From: Nocardia sp. NBC_01730
GTDB taxonomy: Bacteria > Actinomycetota > Actinomycetes > Mycobacteriales > Mycobacteriaceae
DNA length: 64,000 bases
Direction: 5' to 3'
Assembly (NCBI RefSeq): GCF_035920445.1
Contig: NZ_CP109162.1
Coordinates: 3,906,001 to 3,970,000, forward strand
Shown here: piece by piece, positions 45,201-63,450 of the stretch
How the letters are laid out: every line of letters begins with the position of its first letter
Position numbering within the stretch: the stretch's first letter is position 1
The notes under the pieces: generated by a model
Seen by the model: only the letters and a program-made list of their open reading frames with translations
Database searches by the model: none
Told to the model about the DNA's origin: nothing
Position numbers and translations under genes: made by a program

Positions 45201-47780
45201 GTCCGAACCCACCTCCACAAACCTCCGCACACCGGACTCGACCAGAGTGTCGATGCCGGGAGCGAAACGCACACAACCCCGCACCTGCGCCACCCAATAC
45301 CCCGGATCCATCACCGCGTCACCGGCGAACTCACCCGACACGTTCGACACGATCGGCAACAACGGCTCCCGAAACGTCAATCCTTCAGCCACCGCACGGA
45401 ACTCATCCAGCATCGGCTCCATCAACACTGAATGAAACGCATGCGAAACCCGCAACTGCGTGGTCTTTCGGCCGACATCGGCAAACCGTTGCCGAATCTC
45501 GTCTACGACATCCGCATACCCCGACAACACCACCGACTCAGGACCATTCACCGCCGCAAGCGACACCCGACCGCCGAACTCGGCGATCACCTCCGCCACC
45601 TCGGTCTCCGACACCGCGACCGCGAGCATCGCCCCGCCCTCCGGCAACACCCCCATCAACCGGCCACGCGCCGCCACCAACACACACGCATCCGCGAGCG
45701 ACCACACCCCCGCCACGTATGCCGCGGCCAACTCACCGACCGAATGCCCCGCAACGACATCCGGAGCAAGACCGAACGACTCCAGCAACCGGAACAATGC
45801 CACCTCGAACGCGAACAACGCCGACTGCGTGAACTCCGTCCGATCCAACACCCCCTCGACATCGGTGAACATCACCTCCCGCAACGAGCCACCCGGGTGA
45901 CGATCGAACTCGACACACACCTCGTCCAACGCCGCCGCGAACGCCGGAAACGCCCGATACAACCCCGCACCCATACCCACCCGTTGTGCGCCTTGACCGG
46001 TGAACAGGAACGCCGTCCTTCCCGGAGCAGTCACGCCTTCGACGAGGCCCGGCAGCACCGAACCCGACGCGAGCGCGGCCAGGCCGGCGAGCAACTCGTC
46101 TCGATCCTGCCCGACAACGACCCCACGCCGATCCAGCAACGCCCGTGACGTCACCAACGAATACGCGACATCCGCGACATCGATATCCGGTCGGTCGATC
46201 AGCCACTGCCGCAAGCGATCCGCCTGCGCTGCCAGCGCATCGGCGGACTTGGCCGACAAGACCAGCGGAACCACATCCGCCCCGCTAGGCTCCACAACCG
46301 CCACCTGCTCAGCATTGCCTCCCACCTGGGCGGCCTGCCCCGGAGTGCTCTCATCCGGGGACTCGCCTCCCACCTGGGCTGCGACCGGTTCGGCAGGTGC
46401 CTCCTCCAGAATCACATGAGCGTTGGTGCCACTGGCCCCGAACGACGACACACCCGCCCGACGCACCCGCTCCCCCACCGGCCACGGCTCACTGTCTTGG
46501 AGCAGCCGCACCGTACCCGCAGACCAATCCACATGCGGCGTCGGCGCATCCACATGCAACGTCTTCGGCAACACACCGTGCCGCATAGCCTGCACCATCT
46601 TGATCACACCACCGACACCCGCCGCAGCCGACGTATGACCGACATTCGACTTCAGCGAACCCAAACGCAACGGCCCGCCCGCACCCCGCTTCCCGTAAAC
46701 GCTGATCAACGCCGACGCCTCGATCGGATCCCCCAACATCGTGCCCGTGCCGTGCGCCTCCACCGCATCCACATCCGACGGATCCAGTCCAGCGTTCGCC
46801 AACGCCTGCGCGATGACCCGCTCCTGCGACGGACCATTCGGCGCGGTCAAACCATTACTCGCGCCATCCTGATTCACCGCGCTGCCACGCACCACCGCCA
46901 GCACGGTATGACCGAGCCGCCGGGCATCCGACAACCGCTCCAACACCAGCATCCCGAGCCCCTCGGAGAAACCGGTCCCATCCGCCGCCGCCGCGAACGC
47001 CTTACAACGCGCATCCGACGACAGTGCACGCTGACGCGCGAACGCGATCAGCAGGGACGGATCCGACATCACAGTGACACCGCCCGCCAAAGCCACTGTG
47101 GCATCGCCCTGCCGCAACGCCTGACACGCCAAATGCAACGCCACCAGCGACGACGAACACGCCGTGTCGACCGAGATGGCCGGGCCTTTGAAACCGAAGG
47201 TGTACGCGATCCGACCGGACAGCACGCTGTTCGAAACACCGAGGTAGGCATGGCCTTCCGTCTCGGCGCTGATGGTCGGGGAGCCGATACGGGGACCGTA
47301 GTACTGGTGAATGACACCAGCGAAAACACCGGTTTCGCTGCCGCGCAACGACACCGGGTCGATACCCGCATCCTCCAACGCCTCCCAGGACGCCTCCAAC
47401 ATCAGACGCTGCTGTGGATCCATCGCCGCGGCCTCGCGTGGGCCGATCCCGAAGAAGGCTGCGTCGAAGTCGCCGATCGAGTCGAGGAAACCGCCCGCAC
47501 GGGTGTAGACCGTGCCCGCCACATCCGGATCCGGATTGAACAGCCGCTCCAAGTCCCACCCTCGATCAGACGGGTAGTCCCCGACAGCGTCCACGCCGTG
47601 CGCGGTCATGCGCCACAGAGCCTCTGGTGACCGCACGCCACCGGGGTACCGGCAGGCCATGCCGACGATGGCGATCGGCTCCTGCGACCGGTCGGTGAGC
47701 TCACGCAGCTGCTGTTTCGTCTCGTACAGCTCCTTCGCGGTCTTCTTCAAATACCGGCGTAGCTCGTCGTTGTCAGCCAC
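30297..47780 (-). CDS. Type I modular polyketide synthase, three modules (PKS3)
   Basis: A 5827-residue PKS; GTG start at 47780 with AGGAG 8 nt upstream. An N-terminal docking helix ([20 protein letters not shown]) precedes three modules. M1: KS (Cys about 207), AT (GHSVGE; HAFH), DH, KR with LDD, ACP (Ser about 1768). M2: KS (Cys about 1998), AT (GHSIGE; HAFH), DH, KR without LDD, ACP (about 3595). M3: KS (Cys about 3829), AT (HAFH), DH, ER, KR, ACP, then a C-terminal docking tail ending [18 protein letters not shown] predicts malonyl-CoA in all three. DH1 has Glu1154 in place of the catalytic Asp (HPALLE). The ER lacks part of the EGAG signature (IDGAG near 5125). There is no TE, so the chain must pass to another protein. 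Confidence 0.95.
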   Translation of the reverse strand: MADNDELRRYLKKTAKELYETKQQLRELTDRSQEPIAIVGMACRYPGGVRSPEALWRMTAHGVDAVGDYPSDRGWDLERLFNPDPDVAGTVYTRAGGFLDSIGDFDAAFFGIGPREAAAMDPQQRLMLEASWEALEDAGIDPVSLRGSETGVFAGVIHQYYGPRIGSPTISAETEGHAYLGVSNSVLSGRIAYTFGFKGPAISVDTACSSSLVALHLACQALRQGDATVALAGGVTVMSDPSLLIAFARQRALSSDARCKAFAAAADGTGFSEGLGMLVLERLSDARRLGHTVLAVVRGSAVNQDGASNGLTAPNGPSQERVIAQALANAGLDPSDVDAVEAHGTGTMLGDPIEASALISVYGKRGAGGPLRLGSLKSNVGHTSAAAGVGGVIKMVQAMRHGVLPKTLHVDAPTPHVDWSAGTVRLLQDSEPWPVGERVRRAGVSSFGASGTNAHVILEEAPAEPVAAQVGGESPDESTPGQAAQVGGNAEQVAVVEPSGADVVPLVLSAKSADALAAQADRLRQWLIDRPDIDVADVAYSLVTSRALLDRRGVVVGQDRDELLAGLAALASGSVLPGLVEGVTAPGRTAFLFTGQGAQRVGMGAGLYRAFPAFAAALDEVCVEFDRHPGGSLREVMFTDVEGVLDRTEFTQSALFAFEVALFRLLESFGLAPDVVAGHSVGELAAAYVAGVWSLADACVLVAARGRLMGVLPEGGAMLAVAVSETEVAEVIAEFGGRVSLAAVNGPESVVLSGYADVVDEIRQRFADVGRKTTQLRVSHAFHSVLMEPMLDEFRAVAEGLTFREPLLPIVSNVSGEFAGDAVMDPGYWVAQVRGCVRFAPGIDTLVESGVRRFVEVGSDAVLAVMTRECLAERPEVESVSSVAAATRRSTDEVAQFVTSLAQVHVAGVGVGWGPLFATRGVRRVGLPTYAFQHRRYWLQPNSDASQSSTDHPTLTGVVGVAGTDEWLFTGRFSLRTHPWIADHMAHGVVVVPGVLLLEFLLAAGRRIGCEVVEEIIVQSPIRPGDDEVELQVLVQAPDESGRRSFECFYRRPSDAEWVRNATGALAAQWDGDSALASRLRDEQWPPVDAELVDVDSATLREQIAKDTGLEYGPAFIGVHAVWQRGDTVFSEVVLDTDAAPEPGRYDLHPALLELVMHAGLSQLIFRHLDSDADTGWLLFRWGGARFHKPTSEADGGQRIWPAVLTALRVIAVKTGADTVSVAAVDPDGNPIVSVDAVLMRPYDIKEFRRSLSGDEAGLYQVRWESTAAARVEGPVPALAVLADTTVSGIEDSYASVADVVVAERVPDVVVWRATEQAVDDPAGVRARVHATLATLKSFLAEERLSDIRMMVVTTGGAGLPGEVPDAAAAAVWGLVRSAQSENPGRFVLVDEDPAQPLDVDRIVAVLRADEPQAAVRGAQLLVPRLISASVARDTGAPPSLGDGVVLVTGGTGGLGGLFARHLVAEHGVRRLVLTSRRGPEAAGSQELVAELAHAGVDARVVACDVADREAVRKLLDTIDSDGGLVGVVHCAGVLDDGTVESLTGEQVDRVLAPKVDGAWYLDELTRDRGVSVFVVFSSIAGVLGSAGQGNYGAANGFLDALAQRRRAAGLPAVSLAWGPWNQGAGMTRGLGGTAMARLGRLGLGQLENAEGVRLFDDALAGGLAGADPCLVPARFDASVLRHVPDLDAVPAVLRGFVPASSRPARAGGKSSPGAAGVLGARLAQVPQARRGEVVLAVVLAAAAAVLGHDSAADIRPDQRFDEIGFDSLGGVEFRNRLAKATGVQLPSTLVFDYPTPMAVAKLVASRVEPKAVGGPVKKAVRRVRVDEPIAIVGMGCRFPGGVKSPDQLWDLLTAGTDATSDYPSDRGWDLERLFDPDPDKPGTVYARRAGFLDDAGDFDAGFFGISPREASAMEPQQRQLLEASWEALEEAGIDPVSLRGSDTGVFVGACYSTYYTRVAGELESYRLTGSQCSVTSGRLAYVFGVEGPTVTVDTACSSSLVALHLACQALRQGETSLALTGGVTVYADPFLSVEFARQRGLSPDGRCKSFSAAADGVAFSEGVGVLVLERLSDARRLGHDVLAVVRGSAINQDGASNGLTAPNGPSQERVIAAALANAGLEPSDVDAVEAHGTGTPLGDPIEAQALIATYGQDRPDRPLHIGSLKSNIGHTAAAAGVGGVIKMVQALRHETLPKTLHVDAPSPRVDWSAGNVQLLTQPQPWPANQRVRRAGISSFGVSGTNAHAILEEAPARSVRPSPDAVAQRDHEGLRTDIGPRRVPTRQPAPAGRPRLAAAVPLLVSAKSESGLRAQADRLRRWVVGNPDADVWDIAHSLVTSRSRLDWRGVVVGRDREQLLAGLADLAVGVVSSGVVEGVVGSGRTAFLFTGQGAQRGGMGAGLYGSFGVFAAAFDEVCSGFDPLLGRSLKDLVFDQGGAVLLDRTEFTQPALFAFEVALFRLMESFGIAANMLIGHSIGELAAAYVAGVWSMSDACRLVAARGRLMGALPEGGAMVAVAVGEADAAGIIAGYGGRLSVAAVNGPSSVVLSGDVDAVDEVELRVAAEGRKTNRLRVGHAFHSARMDAMLAEFRSVAEGVTYHLPNVPIVSNVSGAVVGVELTDPGYWVEQVRGCVRFAPGIDTLVKAGVRRFVEIGPDAVLSAMARQCLAETPDVEARSTVVATARRSIDEPTQFVSALAQAHAAGVDMDWKPLFEGRTVSRVPLPTYAFQHQRYWLQPIVGTPSASSHPVLTGVVRVAGKDEWLFTGRLSVASHPWIADHMVFGAILLPGAGFVELALAVGARLGIEIIDELVLEAPLRLHDRTEVDVQVGVEEPDDDGRRRFVVASRVIGEHSDNGSGITHARGILAPSAVSDAPAHDSVDSTEACPGVPVPGDDVTFGDSMYGRLAARGLGYGPAFQGVTRRWRDGGGDVLADVRLPAEGGTDADRFRIHPALLDSAVHAAMEELAAGFAADQAPLPFSFTGVRLYRPGATAVQARIRRSEANSGMSVKPEAAAELDHEGRANAAIQHSGGIRLELSDDTGALVLTVELVQTRSMNSTALHDGRSSGRHRLYDVQWSPVDCVDAQPLRSIASHGADSRRIAVVGSTQADGPALECPRPKDHRDKLYPGFAESYPDMTTLGEVAGDNGPDVLVWFADDLPEESGALSAVVVRGRVHTVLATVRSWLSLAAADALLVVVTRNGAGLSGENPDLAAAATWGLLRSAQSENPGRIVLLDSDSDGKVTPELISVAVAADEAQLALRAGGLLAPRLTRRDAPTTGAAIELGSGAVLITGGTGGLGALVARHLAGTHGARDLVLVSRRGERADGVAELVAELAELGARTRVVACDVSDRAAVRAMLDDISDGPAVTAVIHAAGVLAAGTVDTLTSDQVDRVLVPKVDAALNLHELTLDRELSAFVMFSSIAAVLGSPRQGNYAAANSVLDALARRRVHAGLAAVSVAWGPWNQDSGMTAELGTGAVERLSHMGFRPLAEADGLALFDLAGGVGEPFLAAVDFEMAALSVQARAGLLPGLLQSLMPAPRRADSGGRDLARRLASASAEKHDAIVLDFVRDQVAAVLGHASGELIDVEKPFSDMGFDSLGAVEFRNRLATTTGLRLPSTLVFDYPTARAVATFIESRIEPKTVGEPVEKAARLVRADEPIAIVGMACRYPGGVESPDELWDLVLSGTDAISEFPSDRGWALDRLFHRDPEHPGTSYVRAGGFLRNAADFDAGFFGIGPREAIAMDPQQRLLLEVSWEALEQAGIDPTSLRGSDTGVYTGVTYQDYEALTRKAGPEVEGYIGTGAAASVVSGRVAYALGLEGPAMTVDTACSSSLVALHVACRALRQGESSLALVGGATVMATPMPFIEFSRQRGLAPDGRCKAFSAAADGVAWSEGAAVLVVERLSDARRLGHEVLAVVRGSAVNQDGASNGLTAPNGPSQERVIASALADAGLRPVDVDAVEAHGTGTALGDPIEAQALLAVYGQDRSEPLRLGSLKSNIGHTQAAAGVGGVIKMVQALRHETLPETLHVDEPSPHVDWSAGAVRLLTEAQAWPAGERVRRAGVSSFGISGTNAHVILEEPPMTPVPRVEPASAGSDSDIPDIAVVPLVVSAKSEEGLRGQADRLRAWLVDRPDVDTWAVARALVDSRALLDRRAVVVARDRAELLAGLAALADSSSGSASPDVSTPGQAALVVDGVAGSGKAAFLFTGQGAQRVGMGAGLYEAFPAFAAALDEVCAEFDRHRGKADTSADHHPSRSFAPSLKEVMFTDVEGVLDRTEWTQPALFAFEVAMFRLLESFGLTPDVVAGHSIGELAAAYVAGVWSLADACVLVAARGRLMGALPAGGAMLAVAVAETEMAEVIAEYGGRVSIAAVNGPESVVISGDADAVDDVERSLSGQRRKTTRLRVSHAFHSVLIEPMLNEFRSVAERLTYREPLMPIVSNVSGEQAGDEVCDPEYWVAQVRGCVRFAPGVDTLVSSGVRKFVEVGPDAVLAAMTRECLAERSEAETKSLVVASSRRSVDEAVGFVTCLAHAHVVGMPVDVRGLLAGRGVRRVGLPTYAFQRQRFWLAAAAAGDVRTSGLEGVEHPLLGAAVWLPDSEGVVLTGRLSLSSHPWLADHVIGGVVLLPGTAFVELALHVGGMVGCARLAELVVSGPLVVPSVGAVELRVMAAGPDDAGSRVVSVYSRPQRDGESDRAEWVRHASGTVVAQSQSQSQSQSQSQSSLVASSASWPPVGALPVEVGDVYAELAERGYGYGPLFRGLTALWRRGDEVFAEVTLPEQVQSSAGFGVHPALLDAALHAVAFGGLAEPAAAGEVLVPYSWENVDVHAVGAGSVRVRLRAAGPEEGNQRIALTLTDSQGAPVVEVGTLTLRPIPVGAFGVSGAPGAGSGLHRLRWVSLAVREPSDLVADEHWASTDEGETVIVDGRPVTVLRVEQTHVDGDVPGAVHGRVVEVAARLRELLAQHERIVAVTRRAVAVELGEPVDLVGAAVWGLLRSGQNENPGRIAIVDVDRWQDYRAGVVVALAIGDEPQVALRRGLPYAARLSRGVGDMVGASDLVGAPAWALTQLGKGTLTGDNLVLVETPAALEALGPGQVRVGLRAAGVNFRDVLIALDMYSDADAAIDGAGVVLEVASDVTEFVPGDRVFGFVSDIGSVVVTDSRLLARVPRGWSFAQAAAVSAVFVTAYYGVVDLAGARPGETLLLHAATGGVGMAAVQLARYLGLRLLVTASRPKWDVLRGMGFEDAVIGDSRTLDFERKFLEVTDGRGVDIVLDSLAGEFVDASLRLLPRGGRFLEMGLTDRRDPAEVAERHPGVHYRGFHLNEISPDRLHEILNILVDLFDTGVLALPPMTGWDVRQAPEAFRFLSQARHIGKNVLSIPVPSRPEGTVLITGGTGGLGAVAARHFVVQRGVRRLVLASRRGLDADGAADLAAELTALGAHVDVVACDVADRAALDGLLSAIPPEYPLTGVVHAAGVLADGLFTDMTPEQFVTVLRPKVDAAWNLHEATKDLDLSMFVLYSSIAGTLGNPGQANYAAANTFLDAVAHHRHRVGLPATSVAWGPWSGTNGMTSTITEADFARMRRWGLVPLEENYGMSLLDAALAAGLPTSVGVRLDVAALTAEAASGSLPRALSSLVTVPAARRAGSVGSSAGRLAATPGPDRAGVVLAVVQEHVAAVLGHPSAAAIDPETPFNELGFDSLGGVELRNRLTKVTGMELPSTLVFDYPTTTAVATFMRSEWEAMSTTSVVDDQVDNQIAALRSLLATMPSAGEKTRLAKRIRATLAEALEESESTANSDRVAVEDRVAVEAASAAELYALIDQQINPQ
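30735..33599 (-). repeat. DH(part)-ER-KR-ACP(part) segment of PKS3 module 3, near-copy of 49021-51880
   Basis: About 2.9 kb aligns with PKS2 at an offset of about 18.29 kb. Stretches over 1 kb long (for example 31203-32390 against 49492-50680) show almost no differences by eye. Divergence is concentrated at the ER signature loop, the KR/ACP linker and the ends. Recent duplication or gene conversion is inferred. Confidence 0.85.
33616..33657 (-). repeat. Seven perfect GACTGC hexamers encoding a Ser-Gln run in the DH of PKS3 module 3
   Basis: Seven uninterrupted copies of GACTGC on the plus strand read as alternating CAG and TCG codons in PKS3. They give a Gln-Ser run of about 14 residues in the DH domain, just before [19 protein letters not shown] in the protein. 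The equivalent position in PKS2 holds a different insertion (51879-51979). Confidence 0.92.
35007..35030 (-). repeat. Small insertion in an AT domain (GGGTGGTGGTC motif), copy in PKS3 module 3
   Basis: CTCCTCGAAGGGTGGTGGTC sits in an insertion that adds about 15 residues (including DHHPSRS) to the AT before the SLKEVMF segment. The AT of PKS3 module 1 lacks it. A related copy lies in PKS1 at 59964-59987. Confidence 0.6.
35213..35239 (-). repeat. Palindromic micro-element, CCTGYCCYGGAGTGC family, copy 1
   Basis: CCTGTCCCGGAGTGC followed by a short spacer and ATCCGGGGA; the CCCGGA and TCCGGG arms pair. In frame in PKS3 module 3 ahead of the AT; the translated insertion contains [11 protein letters not shown]. 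Confidence 0.7.
38436..38457 (-). repeat. Palindromic micro-element, CCTGYCCYGGAGTGC family, degenerate copy
   Basis: In inverse orientation to copy 1: GGGGGCACTCCAGGGCAGG. It lies in the structural part of the KR of PKS3 module 2 and encodes part of an insertion with [10 protein letters not shown]. Confidence 0.55.
38702..38774 (-). repeat. 73-bp in-frame element in the DH of PKS3 module 2
   Basis: Starts TGTGTTGGATTGCGGCAT and ends with a TGACGCTCAT segment. It encodes an insertion containing [17 protein letters not shown] and AAIQHS within the DH. A second copy lies in the DH of PKS2 (51879-51979). Confidence 0.8.
39110..39136 (-). repeat. Palindromic micro-element, CCTGYCCYGGAGTGC family, inverse copy
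   Basis: CCCCGGGTACAGGCACTCCG followed by GGGCAGG is the reverse complement of the family consensus. It lies in the DH domain of PKS3 module 2 and encodes [10 protein letters not shown]. Confidence 0.7.
39841..40896 (-). repeat. AT-domain segment of PKS3 module 2, near-identical to 52691-53746
   Basis: 1056 bp with a constant 12850-bp offset to PKS2. One difference was noticed by eye (acgac versus acggc near 40305). It covers the AT core, including GHSIGE and HAFH, and stops abruptly at both ends. Confidence 0.9.
46317..46380 (-). repeat. Palindromic micro-element flanked by 16-bp direct repeats in the KS-AT linker of PKS3 module 1
   Basis: The core CCTGCCCCGGAGTGC plus ATCCGGGG (46334-46360) is bracketed by GCCTCCCACCTGGGC at 46317-46331 and again at 46365-46379. 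The peptide reads [20 protein letters not shown]. The flanking repeats look like a target duplication or a slipped repeat. Confidence 0.75.
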
Positions 47781-47805
47781 CGAAAGAACTCCTACTCATA
47801 TCAAT

Positions 47806-47883
47806 TCAGCTGAGGGGGTCGATGAAGTCGAAAAGCTCACGGTACATTCCGACAATGGCGATCTCATTCGCTGATTCGACCAT
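47806..47883 (-). CDS. 25-residue mini-ORF resembling a PKS C-terminal docking peptide
   Basis: An ATG at 47883 is preceded by GAGGAA with a 4-nt gap and ends at TGA 47806, 25 nt before the PKS3 start. It lies in the 163-nt gap between the PKS2 and PKS3 genes. The C-terminal part YRELFDFIDPLS resembles the final docking helices of PKS1 ([12 protein letters not shown]) and PKS3 ([10 protein letters not shown]), while IAIVGM in its first half matches the usual start of a KS. It may be a relic of a removed PKS end or a free docking peptide. Translation is unproven. Confidence 0.45.
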   Translation of the reverse strand: MVESANEIAIVGMYRELFDFIDPLS

Positions 47884-47943
47884 GGCATTCCTCTATCGCG
47901 CCTTTATTCGATGCCAAGAATTGGGATTTCATGCTCATGGATT

Positions 47944-55271
<7,328 letters not shown>

Positions 55272-55275
<4 letters not shown>

Positions 55276-58200
55276 GCTCGACCAAACTCCTCATCAATCA
55301 GATCCAACAACTCACTGCCGGAATGCGCGGCAAAGTCGTCGTATCCCTCGCTCTGCTGTCGATCGCCGAAATGAGACCGAAGACGATCACTGATGCCGAG
55401 CAGTGCGGTGACGGTCGCGTCATCGTCGCCCGCCACAGCGAGAACACGTTCGACCATCGCCTCCAAGCGAGCGAGATCGGCAGCCGCGGTCGCGACAACG
55501 GATGGTTCGGAAGTCGGCCTCGACATCCCTATCTGCTCGTGCAGATAGCCCGCCATGTCGACCGCGTTGGGGTAGTCGAAAATCAGCGTGGAAGGCAGCT
55601 CGAGGCCGGTGGCTTTGACGAGTCGGTTCCGGAGTTCCACCCCGGCAAGCGAATCGAATCCGATTTCGTCGAATCCCTTCTCCGGTCTGATGTCGTCGGC
55701 GGACGAGTGGCCCAGCACCGTGGCGGCCTGTTCGAGGACGATGTCGAGCAGAGCCTGCTCCCACTCGGCCTCTGGGATCCGGTCCAGTCGCCGCGCCGGC
55801 GATATCACGCTGTCGGCACGACGTGTCGTGGTGGTGACCAGGGAGCTGAGCGTTTTGGGCAACAACCCCGCGCCTGCCTGCGCAGTGAGCGCAGCGGTGT
55901 CGAAACGAACGCCTACGCTCGTCGGGTGACCGGCGGCCATGGCGATGTCGAACAGCGACATCCCGTGCTGGTCGTCGAGGGAGACCAGGCCGTTTCGTCG
56001 CATTCGCGCGAAGTCGACCTCCCTGAGGGTGCTCATCATGCCGCTGTCGACACACCAGGGACCCCACGCGATGGACGTCGCGGGCAGGCCGTTGCGGTGC
56101 CGGTACTGAGCCAACGCGTCGAGGAAGGTGTTGGCGGCCGCGTAGTTGCCTTGGCCCGGGCTGCCGATCGTGCCTGCGATGGAGGAGTAGAGCACGAACA
56201 TCGACAGGTCCAGATCCTTCGTCGCCTCATGCAAATTCCACGCGGCATCGACCTTGGGCCGCAACACCGTCTCGAACTGCTGCGAGGTCATGTCGGTGAA
56301 CAGACCATCGGCCAACACCCCCGCCGCATGCAGCACGCCGGTCAACGGATGCTCCGGCGGAATCCTCGACAACAACCCGTCGAGCGCCACCCGATCGGCC
56401 ACATCGCAGGCAACCACGTCCACCTCTGCACCGAGCGCGGTCAACTCGACCACCAGATCGTCGGCGCCGGGTGCGTCCGGGCCGCGCCTGCCCGCGAGCA
56501 CCAGCCTCCGCACACCGTGCTCGACCACCAGATGCCGTGCCGCCACCGCACCCAACCCACCGGTGCCGCCGGTAATCAACACCGTGCCCCCAAGCTGCGG
56601 CACCGACGGAATGGTGAGTACGTTCTTACCGATGTGCCGAGCCTGGCCGAGGTACCGGAAGGCTTCGGGCGCCTGCCGCAAATCCCATCCGGTAACCGGA
56701 AGCGGCGCCAACATGCCGGTGTCGAACAGCTCGACGAGCACACTCAGAATCCCACGCATCCGGTCGGGGTCTATCTCGCTGAGATGGAAACCGCGGTAAT
56801 GCACACCAGGATGCCGCTCAGCGACCTCGGCCGGGTCGCGACGATCGGTCAACCCTATTTCGAGGAACCGTCCACCACGCGGCAATAGTCGCAACGACGC
56901 GTCCACGAACTCACCCGCCGACGAATCGAGAACAATATCGACCCCGTGACCGTTGGTCACCTCCAGGAACGTCCGTTCGAACTCGAGTGTGCGCGAATCC
57001 CCGATAACCCCGTCATCGAACCCCATGCGCCGCAGCACATCCCATTTCGGTCGACTCGCAGTCACCAACAGACGCAAACGTAGGTGACGCGCCAGCTGCA
57101 CCGCGGCCATACCCACACCACCGGTCGCGGCATGCAGCAGCAACGTCTCGCCGCGCTGCGCCTGCGCCAAGTCGACCAGGCCGTAATATGCCGTGACGAA
57201 CACCACCGGCACGGCGGCGGCCTGAGCGAATGACCAACCTCGCGGCACCCGTGCCAGCAACCTCCGGTCCGTCACCGCAACCGAACCGATATCGGCAACG
57301 AACCCGAAAACCCGGTCACCCGGCGAGAACTCGGTGACATCGGGTGCCACCTCCAGCACCACGCCCGCGCCCTCGCCGCCGATGGCGGCGTCCGCGTCCG
57401 GATACATTCCCAGCGCGATCAACACATCGCGGAAATTGATACCTGCCGCACGCAAACCCACCCGGACCTCACCAGGCCCCAACGCCCGCAACGCAGTCGG
57501 CGTCTCCGCAAGAACAAGATTGTCCCCGGTCAACGTGCCCTTCCCGAGCTGAGTCAACGCCGACGCCGGAGCACCCAACAGCTCACCGGCCCCCACGGTG
57601 TCCGTCCCCCCGCGACTCAACCGCGGCACAAACGGCACACCCTGCCGCAATACCACCTGAGGCTCATCCACGATGGCCAGAGCCACGGCGACGCCGTCAC
57701 GGTAGCCGTCCCAACGATCCACATCGACGATCGCGATACGGCCGGGATTCTCGCTCTCAGCACTACGCAACAGACCCCACACCGCCGCGCCGATCAGATC
57801 CACCGGCTCGCCCGCATCCACGGCAACCGCATACCTGGTCACCACGACGACACGTTCATACCGCGCCAACAGCTCGGCCACCCGCGCCGCCACATCGGCG
57901 AGCCGACCATGAACCGAAGCCGGCACGTCCACCTCTGCAGACGAATCCTCGAGGCGAATCACCGCCACCGCTCGGCCGTCGACCGTCACCGTCTCCCCTT
58001 CGCCCGTGTTCACCCACTGCGCATCCGCGACGAGATCGCCCCGCTTCGCCGCAGACCATGAGACCCAGTCGAGCCGGTGGACACCGCCACCCGTAGCAGC
58101 AGCCGTGGCGGAGCCCAATGCCTTCAGCGTGATCGGACGCAGAGTCAACACTCCGACCTCGGCCACCGGCACACCTCGAGAATCAGCGAGCGTCAACATG

Positions 58201-61200
58201 ATCCGCCGACTGTCCGCCCCGGTAGAACCAGACTCGGCCGTGGTCAGCCGAACCCGCACCGATCCCGCACCGACAGCATGCAAGTCGACGTTCTCCCACG
58301 AATAGGGCGCCAGAACCGCACCCACGGCAGGTGGCTCGACCAACAGGCCAGGAGCGATCGCGTGCAAAGCCGCGTCCAACAACGCCGGATGCATCCCGAA
58401 CCGATCCGCCGACGACTGCGCCTGCTCCGGCAGATCCACCTCCGCGAAAACCTCGCCGTCGCGCCGCCACAGCGCGGTCAATCCGTGGAACAACGGCCCG
58501 TACTCATAACCGCGCTCGGCCAGCTCCGCGTAAACGTCACCGATCTCCACCGGCACCGCGCCCGCCGGCGGCCAACTCGCCTCGGTCGGCCCGACCTGGG
58601 CCGACGGTGATGACGCGACAAGAGTCCCGGTGGCATGGCGAACCCACTCCGCTTCGCCGTCACCCTGCGGACGCGAATACACCGACACCACCCGCGAACC
58701 CGCATCATCAGGACCGGCCACCATCACCCGCAACTCCACCGCACCCACCGAAGGCACAACCAACGGCGCGGACACCACCAACTCCGCCAACCGCGCACAG
58801 CCGACCATCCCCCCGACATGCAACGCCAACTCCACAAATGCCGTGCCGGGCAGCAACACCACCCCGCCGACGGCGTGATCGGCCAACCACGGATGACTCG
58901 ACAACGACAACCGACCCGTCAGCGTTACCCCCTCTGAGTCCGGCAGCCACACCGCCGCACCCAACAGCGGATGGTCCACGCTGTCGAGGCCGGAAGTCCG
59001 GACATCTCCCGTGTCGGCGGCAGCCGCCAACCAATACCGCTGGTGTTGAAACGCATACGTCGGCAACGGAACTCGATGAACCGAGCTCCCCGCGTACCAC
59101 GACCGCCAGTCCACGCTCCCCCCGGCGACGTGCAGCTGCGCCAGGAACGTCACGATCTGAGCCGCCTCGTCGACCCCACGACGACTCGCGGCGGCCACCA
59201 GCCATCCGGCCGCAGCATCGCCGGTCCCGCTCAGACCGTCGAGGCACTGCCGGGTCATGGCCGTCAGCACGGCGTCGGGTCCGATTTCGAGGAACCGGCG
59301 CACGCCCATGTCCGCGAGCGACCGGACTCCGGGTGCGAACCGGACCGCGGCACGCACCTGGCGGACCCAGTACGCGGGGTCGGTGAACTTCTCACCCACG
59401 ACACCGGTCACGTTCGACACGATCGGCAGCTGCGGCTCCCGGAATGTCACCGCGGCGGCCGCAGCCTCGAATTCCGGCAGCATGGGGTCCAGCCTCGCCG
59501 AGTGGCCCGCGTTGCTGGCCCGCAGTCGCGTCGTCTTGCGGCCCTGCCCCGCCAACGTCCGCTCCACCGCGTCCACGGCGTCGGCGTCGCCGGAAATCAC
59601 CACCGAGTCCGGACCGTTCACCGCTGCGATCGACACCCGACCGCCGTGCCCGACCATCGCCTCCGCCGCCTCGGCCTCCGACACCGCTACCGCCAGCATC
59701 GCCCCACCCGCCGGCAACGCCGCCATCAACCGCCCCCGCGCCGCCACCAACGCGCACGCATCCGACAGCGACCACACCCCGGCCACATACGCCGCGACCA
59801 GCTCACCGATCGAATGCCCGATCAACACATCCGGGGTAATCCCGAACGACTCGACAAGCCGGAACGTCGCCACCTCGAACGCGAACATCGCAGCCTGCAA
59901 CCAGTCCACCCGATCCAACACCCCCTCGGGATCGGCGAACATCACCTCCATCAACGACCGCGTGGAGCTCCTCGAGGGGTGGTGGTCGGGCGACGGGTCG
60001 GCCCCACCCAGATGCCGATCGAACTCGGCGCACACCTCGTCCAACGCCGCCGCGAACACCGGAAACGCCTGGTACATACCAGCGCCCATACCCACCCGCT
60101 GCGCACCCCCACCCGTGAACACGAACGCCGTCCGACCTCTTACCAACGCACCGGTCACCACCGTGGGTGCCGCCGACCCTGACGCCAGATCCGCCAACCC
60201 CGCCATCAGCTGCTCCCGGTCGCGGCCGACAACCCCGGCGCGCCAGTCCAACTGCGCACGCGCATCGACCAACGACCACGCGACGCTGCGAGCGTCGGCG
60301 TCCGGATGGTCGACCAGCCACGTCCGCAGTCGATCCGCCTGGGCCCGCAAGCCTGCCTCGGATTTCGCCGACACCAGCCACGCCAGCACGCCCTCCGCTG
60401 CGGCACCCTCGGTCGAGGTGCCGTCGTCCCGTGCGATCGCGCGCGTAGGCGCCTCCTCCAGGATCAGGTGCGCGTTGGTGCCGCTGATGCCGAACGAGGA
60501 CACCCCCGCCCGCCGCACCCGCTCACCCGCGAGCCAGGGCTCTGCCTCGGTCAACACCCGCACCGACCCCGCCGACCAATTCACATGCGGCGACGGCGCA
60601 TCCACATGCAACGTCCGCGGTAGGGTTTCGTGCCGCATAGCTTGCACGATCTTGATCACCCCACCCACACCCGCAGCCGCGGCCGCGTGCCCGATATTCG
60701 ACTTCAACGATCCGATCCGCAACGGCTCGCCGCGATGCTTCCCGTATGCGGAGATGAGGGCCCTCGCCTCGATCGGATCACCCAACGGCGTCCCCGTCCC
60801 ATGCGCCTCCACCGCATCGACATCGGCCGGATCCAGCCCGGCAGCCGCCAACGCCGCCGCGATCACCCGCTCCTGCGACGGACCATTCGGCGCGGTCAAT
60901 CCATTCGAAGCCCCGTCTTGATTCACCGCCGAACCCCGGATCACGGCAAGAATGTCGTGCCCCGACTGCCGCGCGTCCGACAACCGCTCCAACACCAACA
61001 AACCCACGCCCTCCGACCACCCGATCCCATCCGCACCGGCAGAGAACGCCTTGCACCGCCCATCACGCGAAAGGACCCGCTGCCGCGAAAACTCCACGAA
61101 CAAAGACGGCGTCGACATCACTGTCACACCGCCCGCCAACACCATCGACGCCTCCCCGCGCCGCAGTGCCTGACAGCCCAGATGGATCGCCACCAGCGAC

Positions 61201-61838
61201 GACGAACACGCCGTATCCACCGTCACCGCCGGGCCCTCCAAACCCAACGTGTACGCCACCCGCCCCGACACCACACTGCCCGCCGCACCGGCGCCCATGT
61301 AGCCCTCGGCGACCGGACCCGCCGCCTTGGCCGTCTGCAAGTAGTCTGTGAACATCACCCCGGTGATCACGCCAGTGTTGCTGCCCCGCAACGATGTCGG
61401 GTCGATACCCGCGTCCTCCAACGCCTCCCACGACGCCTCCAACACCAGCCGCTGCTGCGGATCCATCGCCGACGCCTCACGCGGACCGATCCCGAAGAAC
61501 CCCGCGTCGAAATCGCCGACACCTTGCAGAAATCCGCTCTCCCGCGTGTAGACCTTCCCGAACCGGTCCGGATCGGGATCGAACAACCCCTTCACATCCC
61601 AACCCCGATCCACCGGGAACTCGCTCACGGCATCCGAACCGGACGCGACCAGATCCCACAAACCCTCCGGCGACTCGACGCCACCCGGATACCGACAACT
61701 CATACCGACGATCGCAATCGGCTCGTCGATCCGTTCCCGCAGATTCTTCAGATCGTTGCGAGTCGCCATGAGCTCGAGAGTGACCTTTTTCAGGTACTCC
61801 AACCCGAGTTCGGACGAATCGTCAGTGCTTGTGTCCAC
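55272..61838 (-). CDS. Type I modular polyketide synthase, one fully reducing module with an atypical AT (PKS1)
   Basis: A 2188-residue PKS with GTG start at 61838 and a weak ribosome-binding site. Residues 1-37 form an N-terminal docking helix ([20 protein letters not shown]). KS: DTACSSS, Cys211, EAHGTGT and NIGH. AT: GHSIGE (674-679) but GGGAQ (576-580) where GQGAQ is usual, [10 protein letters not shown], and NAGH (776-779) in place of HAFH or [17 protein letters not shown] (His988) and [10 protein letters not shown] (Asp1155). [23 protein letters not shown] loop [23 protein letters not shown] and GQGNYAAAN (Tyr1899). ACP: GFDSLAG (Ser about 2063). C-terminal docking tail: [14 protein letters not shown]. 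There is no loading domain, so it acts after another protein or takes its starter in trans. First gene of the PKS transcript. Confidence 0.95.
59964..59987 (-). repeat. Small insertion in an AT domain (GGGTGGTGGTC motif), copy in PKS1
   Basis: CTCCTCGAGGGGTGGTGGTC, related to 35007-35030, adds a segment with PDHHPSRS to the PKS1 AT between EFDRH and SLMEVMF. Confidence 0.6.
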
Positions 61839-62431
61839 GTTTCACATCCAGGTCCGCGTATTTCAGGGTTGTCGAGGAAGCCCGATGGCGCGAGCGGCGA
61901 TCCGGGGCCATCGAGCTACGGATATCGTTCGATCCGGAGTCGGTTACGAGGCGACGAGTCGGCCGGCGATCGCCGGCTCACCGCACAATGTCTCGCCGGG
62001 GCCACCGCGGGCGCGCAGTGTATCGGTAGATTATCGGCCGCCGATTGGCATTCGACCGCGAAAAGTCCTTGGCGAGCAGCTGGTCGCCCGCGCACTTCGG
62101 CAGGGACAGGTGGCTCGACCGCTACCGAGATGTACTCCATTCGAACGTTTATCTCTTTTCGCCAAGCAAGCCGCGACAGATCCGCCCACGTCGCCTACTG
62201 GGCAGCAGCCTGCCAGCGGTATCGGGTTCTCGCAACCCAGAGCCGAGCCTTCTCACCGAGCCGATCTTGTTGTATCCATCATCAGAAGCCGACCTCGGCG
62301 AATACCACACCACTTTTCAGTCTTGGCCCACTTGATGTCCGCTCTCGGAGTATGCGGGATCGATCCGGTCGACCGGATCGTGTATCAGCCGGGGCAAACG
62401 ACGCAGTGCGACTCGTTGCGCGCCGAGCGCT
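61839..62431. other. 593-bp gap upstream of PKS1, expected promoter region
   Basis: This gap lies between the PKS1 start and the right end of the IS481-type relic. It should carry the promoter for the roughly 32-kb PKS transcript reading leftward, but no convincing -35/-10 boxes or operators were seen. No open frame in it showed recognisable motifs. Confidence 0.5.
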
Positions 62432-62490
62432 TGTCGGTGTGAGGAATCAGGAGATGCTTGACCATCCGTTATCAGGACTTTCTTGACGAA
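62432..62490. mobile_element. Terminal inverted-repeat end of an IS481-family element
   Basis: TGTCGGTGTGAGGAATCAGG followed by AGATGCTTGACC and a second ATCAGGACTTTCTTGAC unit has the typical layout of IS481-family ends (TGTCGGTGTGAGG..CAGGAGATGCTTGAC). It directly precedes, on the other strand, the 3' end of the transposase relic. The opposite end was not found. Confidence 0.6.
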
Positions 62491-63450
62491 TCGTCGGATT
62501 TAACGCCTGCGCCGGTGACTCGAAAGTGGGTGATGGGTTGGAGATTTCGTCTGGGCCGGACGGCGATCTCCTCGTCGCCGAGAAGGATGCGGTAGTGGGT
62601 GTCCTCGATAACGACGGTGACGATCTGACCGCGGTAGCGGTGCCCCAGCTTGATGTTCTGCTTGGCAACCATGATGTTGCCGTGGGCGTGGACCTTGCGT
62701 TGCGCGCGAAGCGATCCGGCGGGCAGCGGTGGGGGCGGCAGTGGCGTGGAGGGGGTGCGAGCCCCAGGGAGTCGGCTGATCCGATCGGCGGGGACGGGAC
62801 AGGGCCAGGTACCGATCAGTGCGTTGTCGGCGATGGCGTGCGTGAGGTGACCATCGAGTCGCAGGATCACGCGTTCGCCTGCCCGGGCGACGCCGATGAG
62901 GTGTGTGGTGTTGGCGATCGAGACGAGGCCGTCGCGGCCGATGGTGCGTTCGATCTCGATGGCCTCGCCGGGGCGGATCGGGGCGATGCCGGTGCCGGCG
63001 GTGCGGCGTAGGGCCAGGTGTGCGGGTTCGGGTCCGCCGGGGCGGGATCCGCGCATGGCCAGGTGCTGGAGGTCCTCGGTCAGCAGGCGGGATCCGAGGG
63101 TTCGGATCACCTCACCGTCGAGGCTGATGTGAATGCTGCGCAGATCGACCCAGACGGTGACGGTGCGCCCGACCATGCTGCGGTGGAGCGCGACGGTTTG
63201 GCGTCCGGATCGGATCTGGATGCTGCCGCTGGCGGGCACGCGTTCCTCGAATTCGACTGCTGCCGTGGAGATCACATAATTCCGTGGTGGCTCGATCACG
63301 CCGATGGTCAGCGATTCGGCCACCGGATCCGCTGAGGGCTCAATAGGGTCGAGGCGTGTCGGGCCGTTGGGGCGGAACCACATCGAGGGTGTCGCCATGT
63401 CGAGCACTTGGTGCGGGCGCCGGTGGTTGTAGGAGCGCCGACGGGGTTCG
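62472..63450 (-). pseudogene. IS481-family transposase, C-terminal part only
   Basis: From YNHRRPHQVLDMATP (end of the DDE integrase core) to the stop at 62472, the sequence matches the long C-terminal region of actinobacterial IS481 transposases: VPASGSIQI, VGRTVTVWVDLRSIHISLDG, HLIGVARAGERVILRLDG, CPVP and HRYRGQIVTVVIEDTHYRIL. The catalytic core and N-terminal HTH are missing. The frame stays open to 63602 but the part beyond about 63450 does not look like transposase. Confidence 0.75.
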
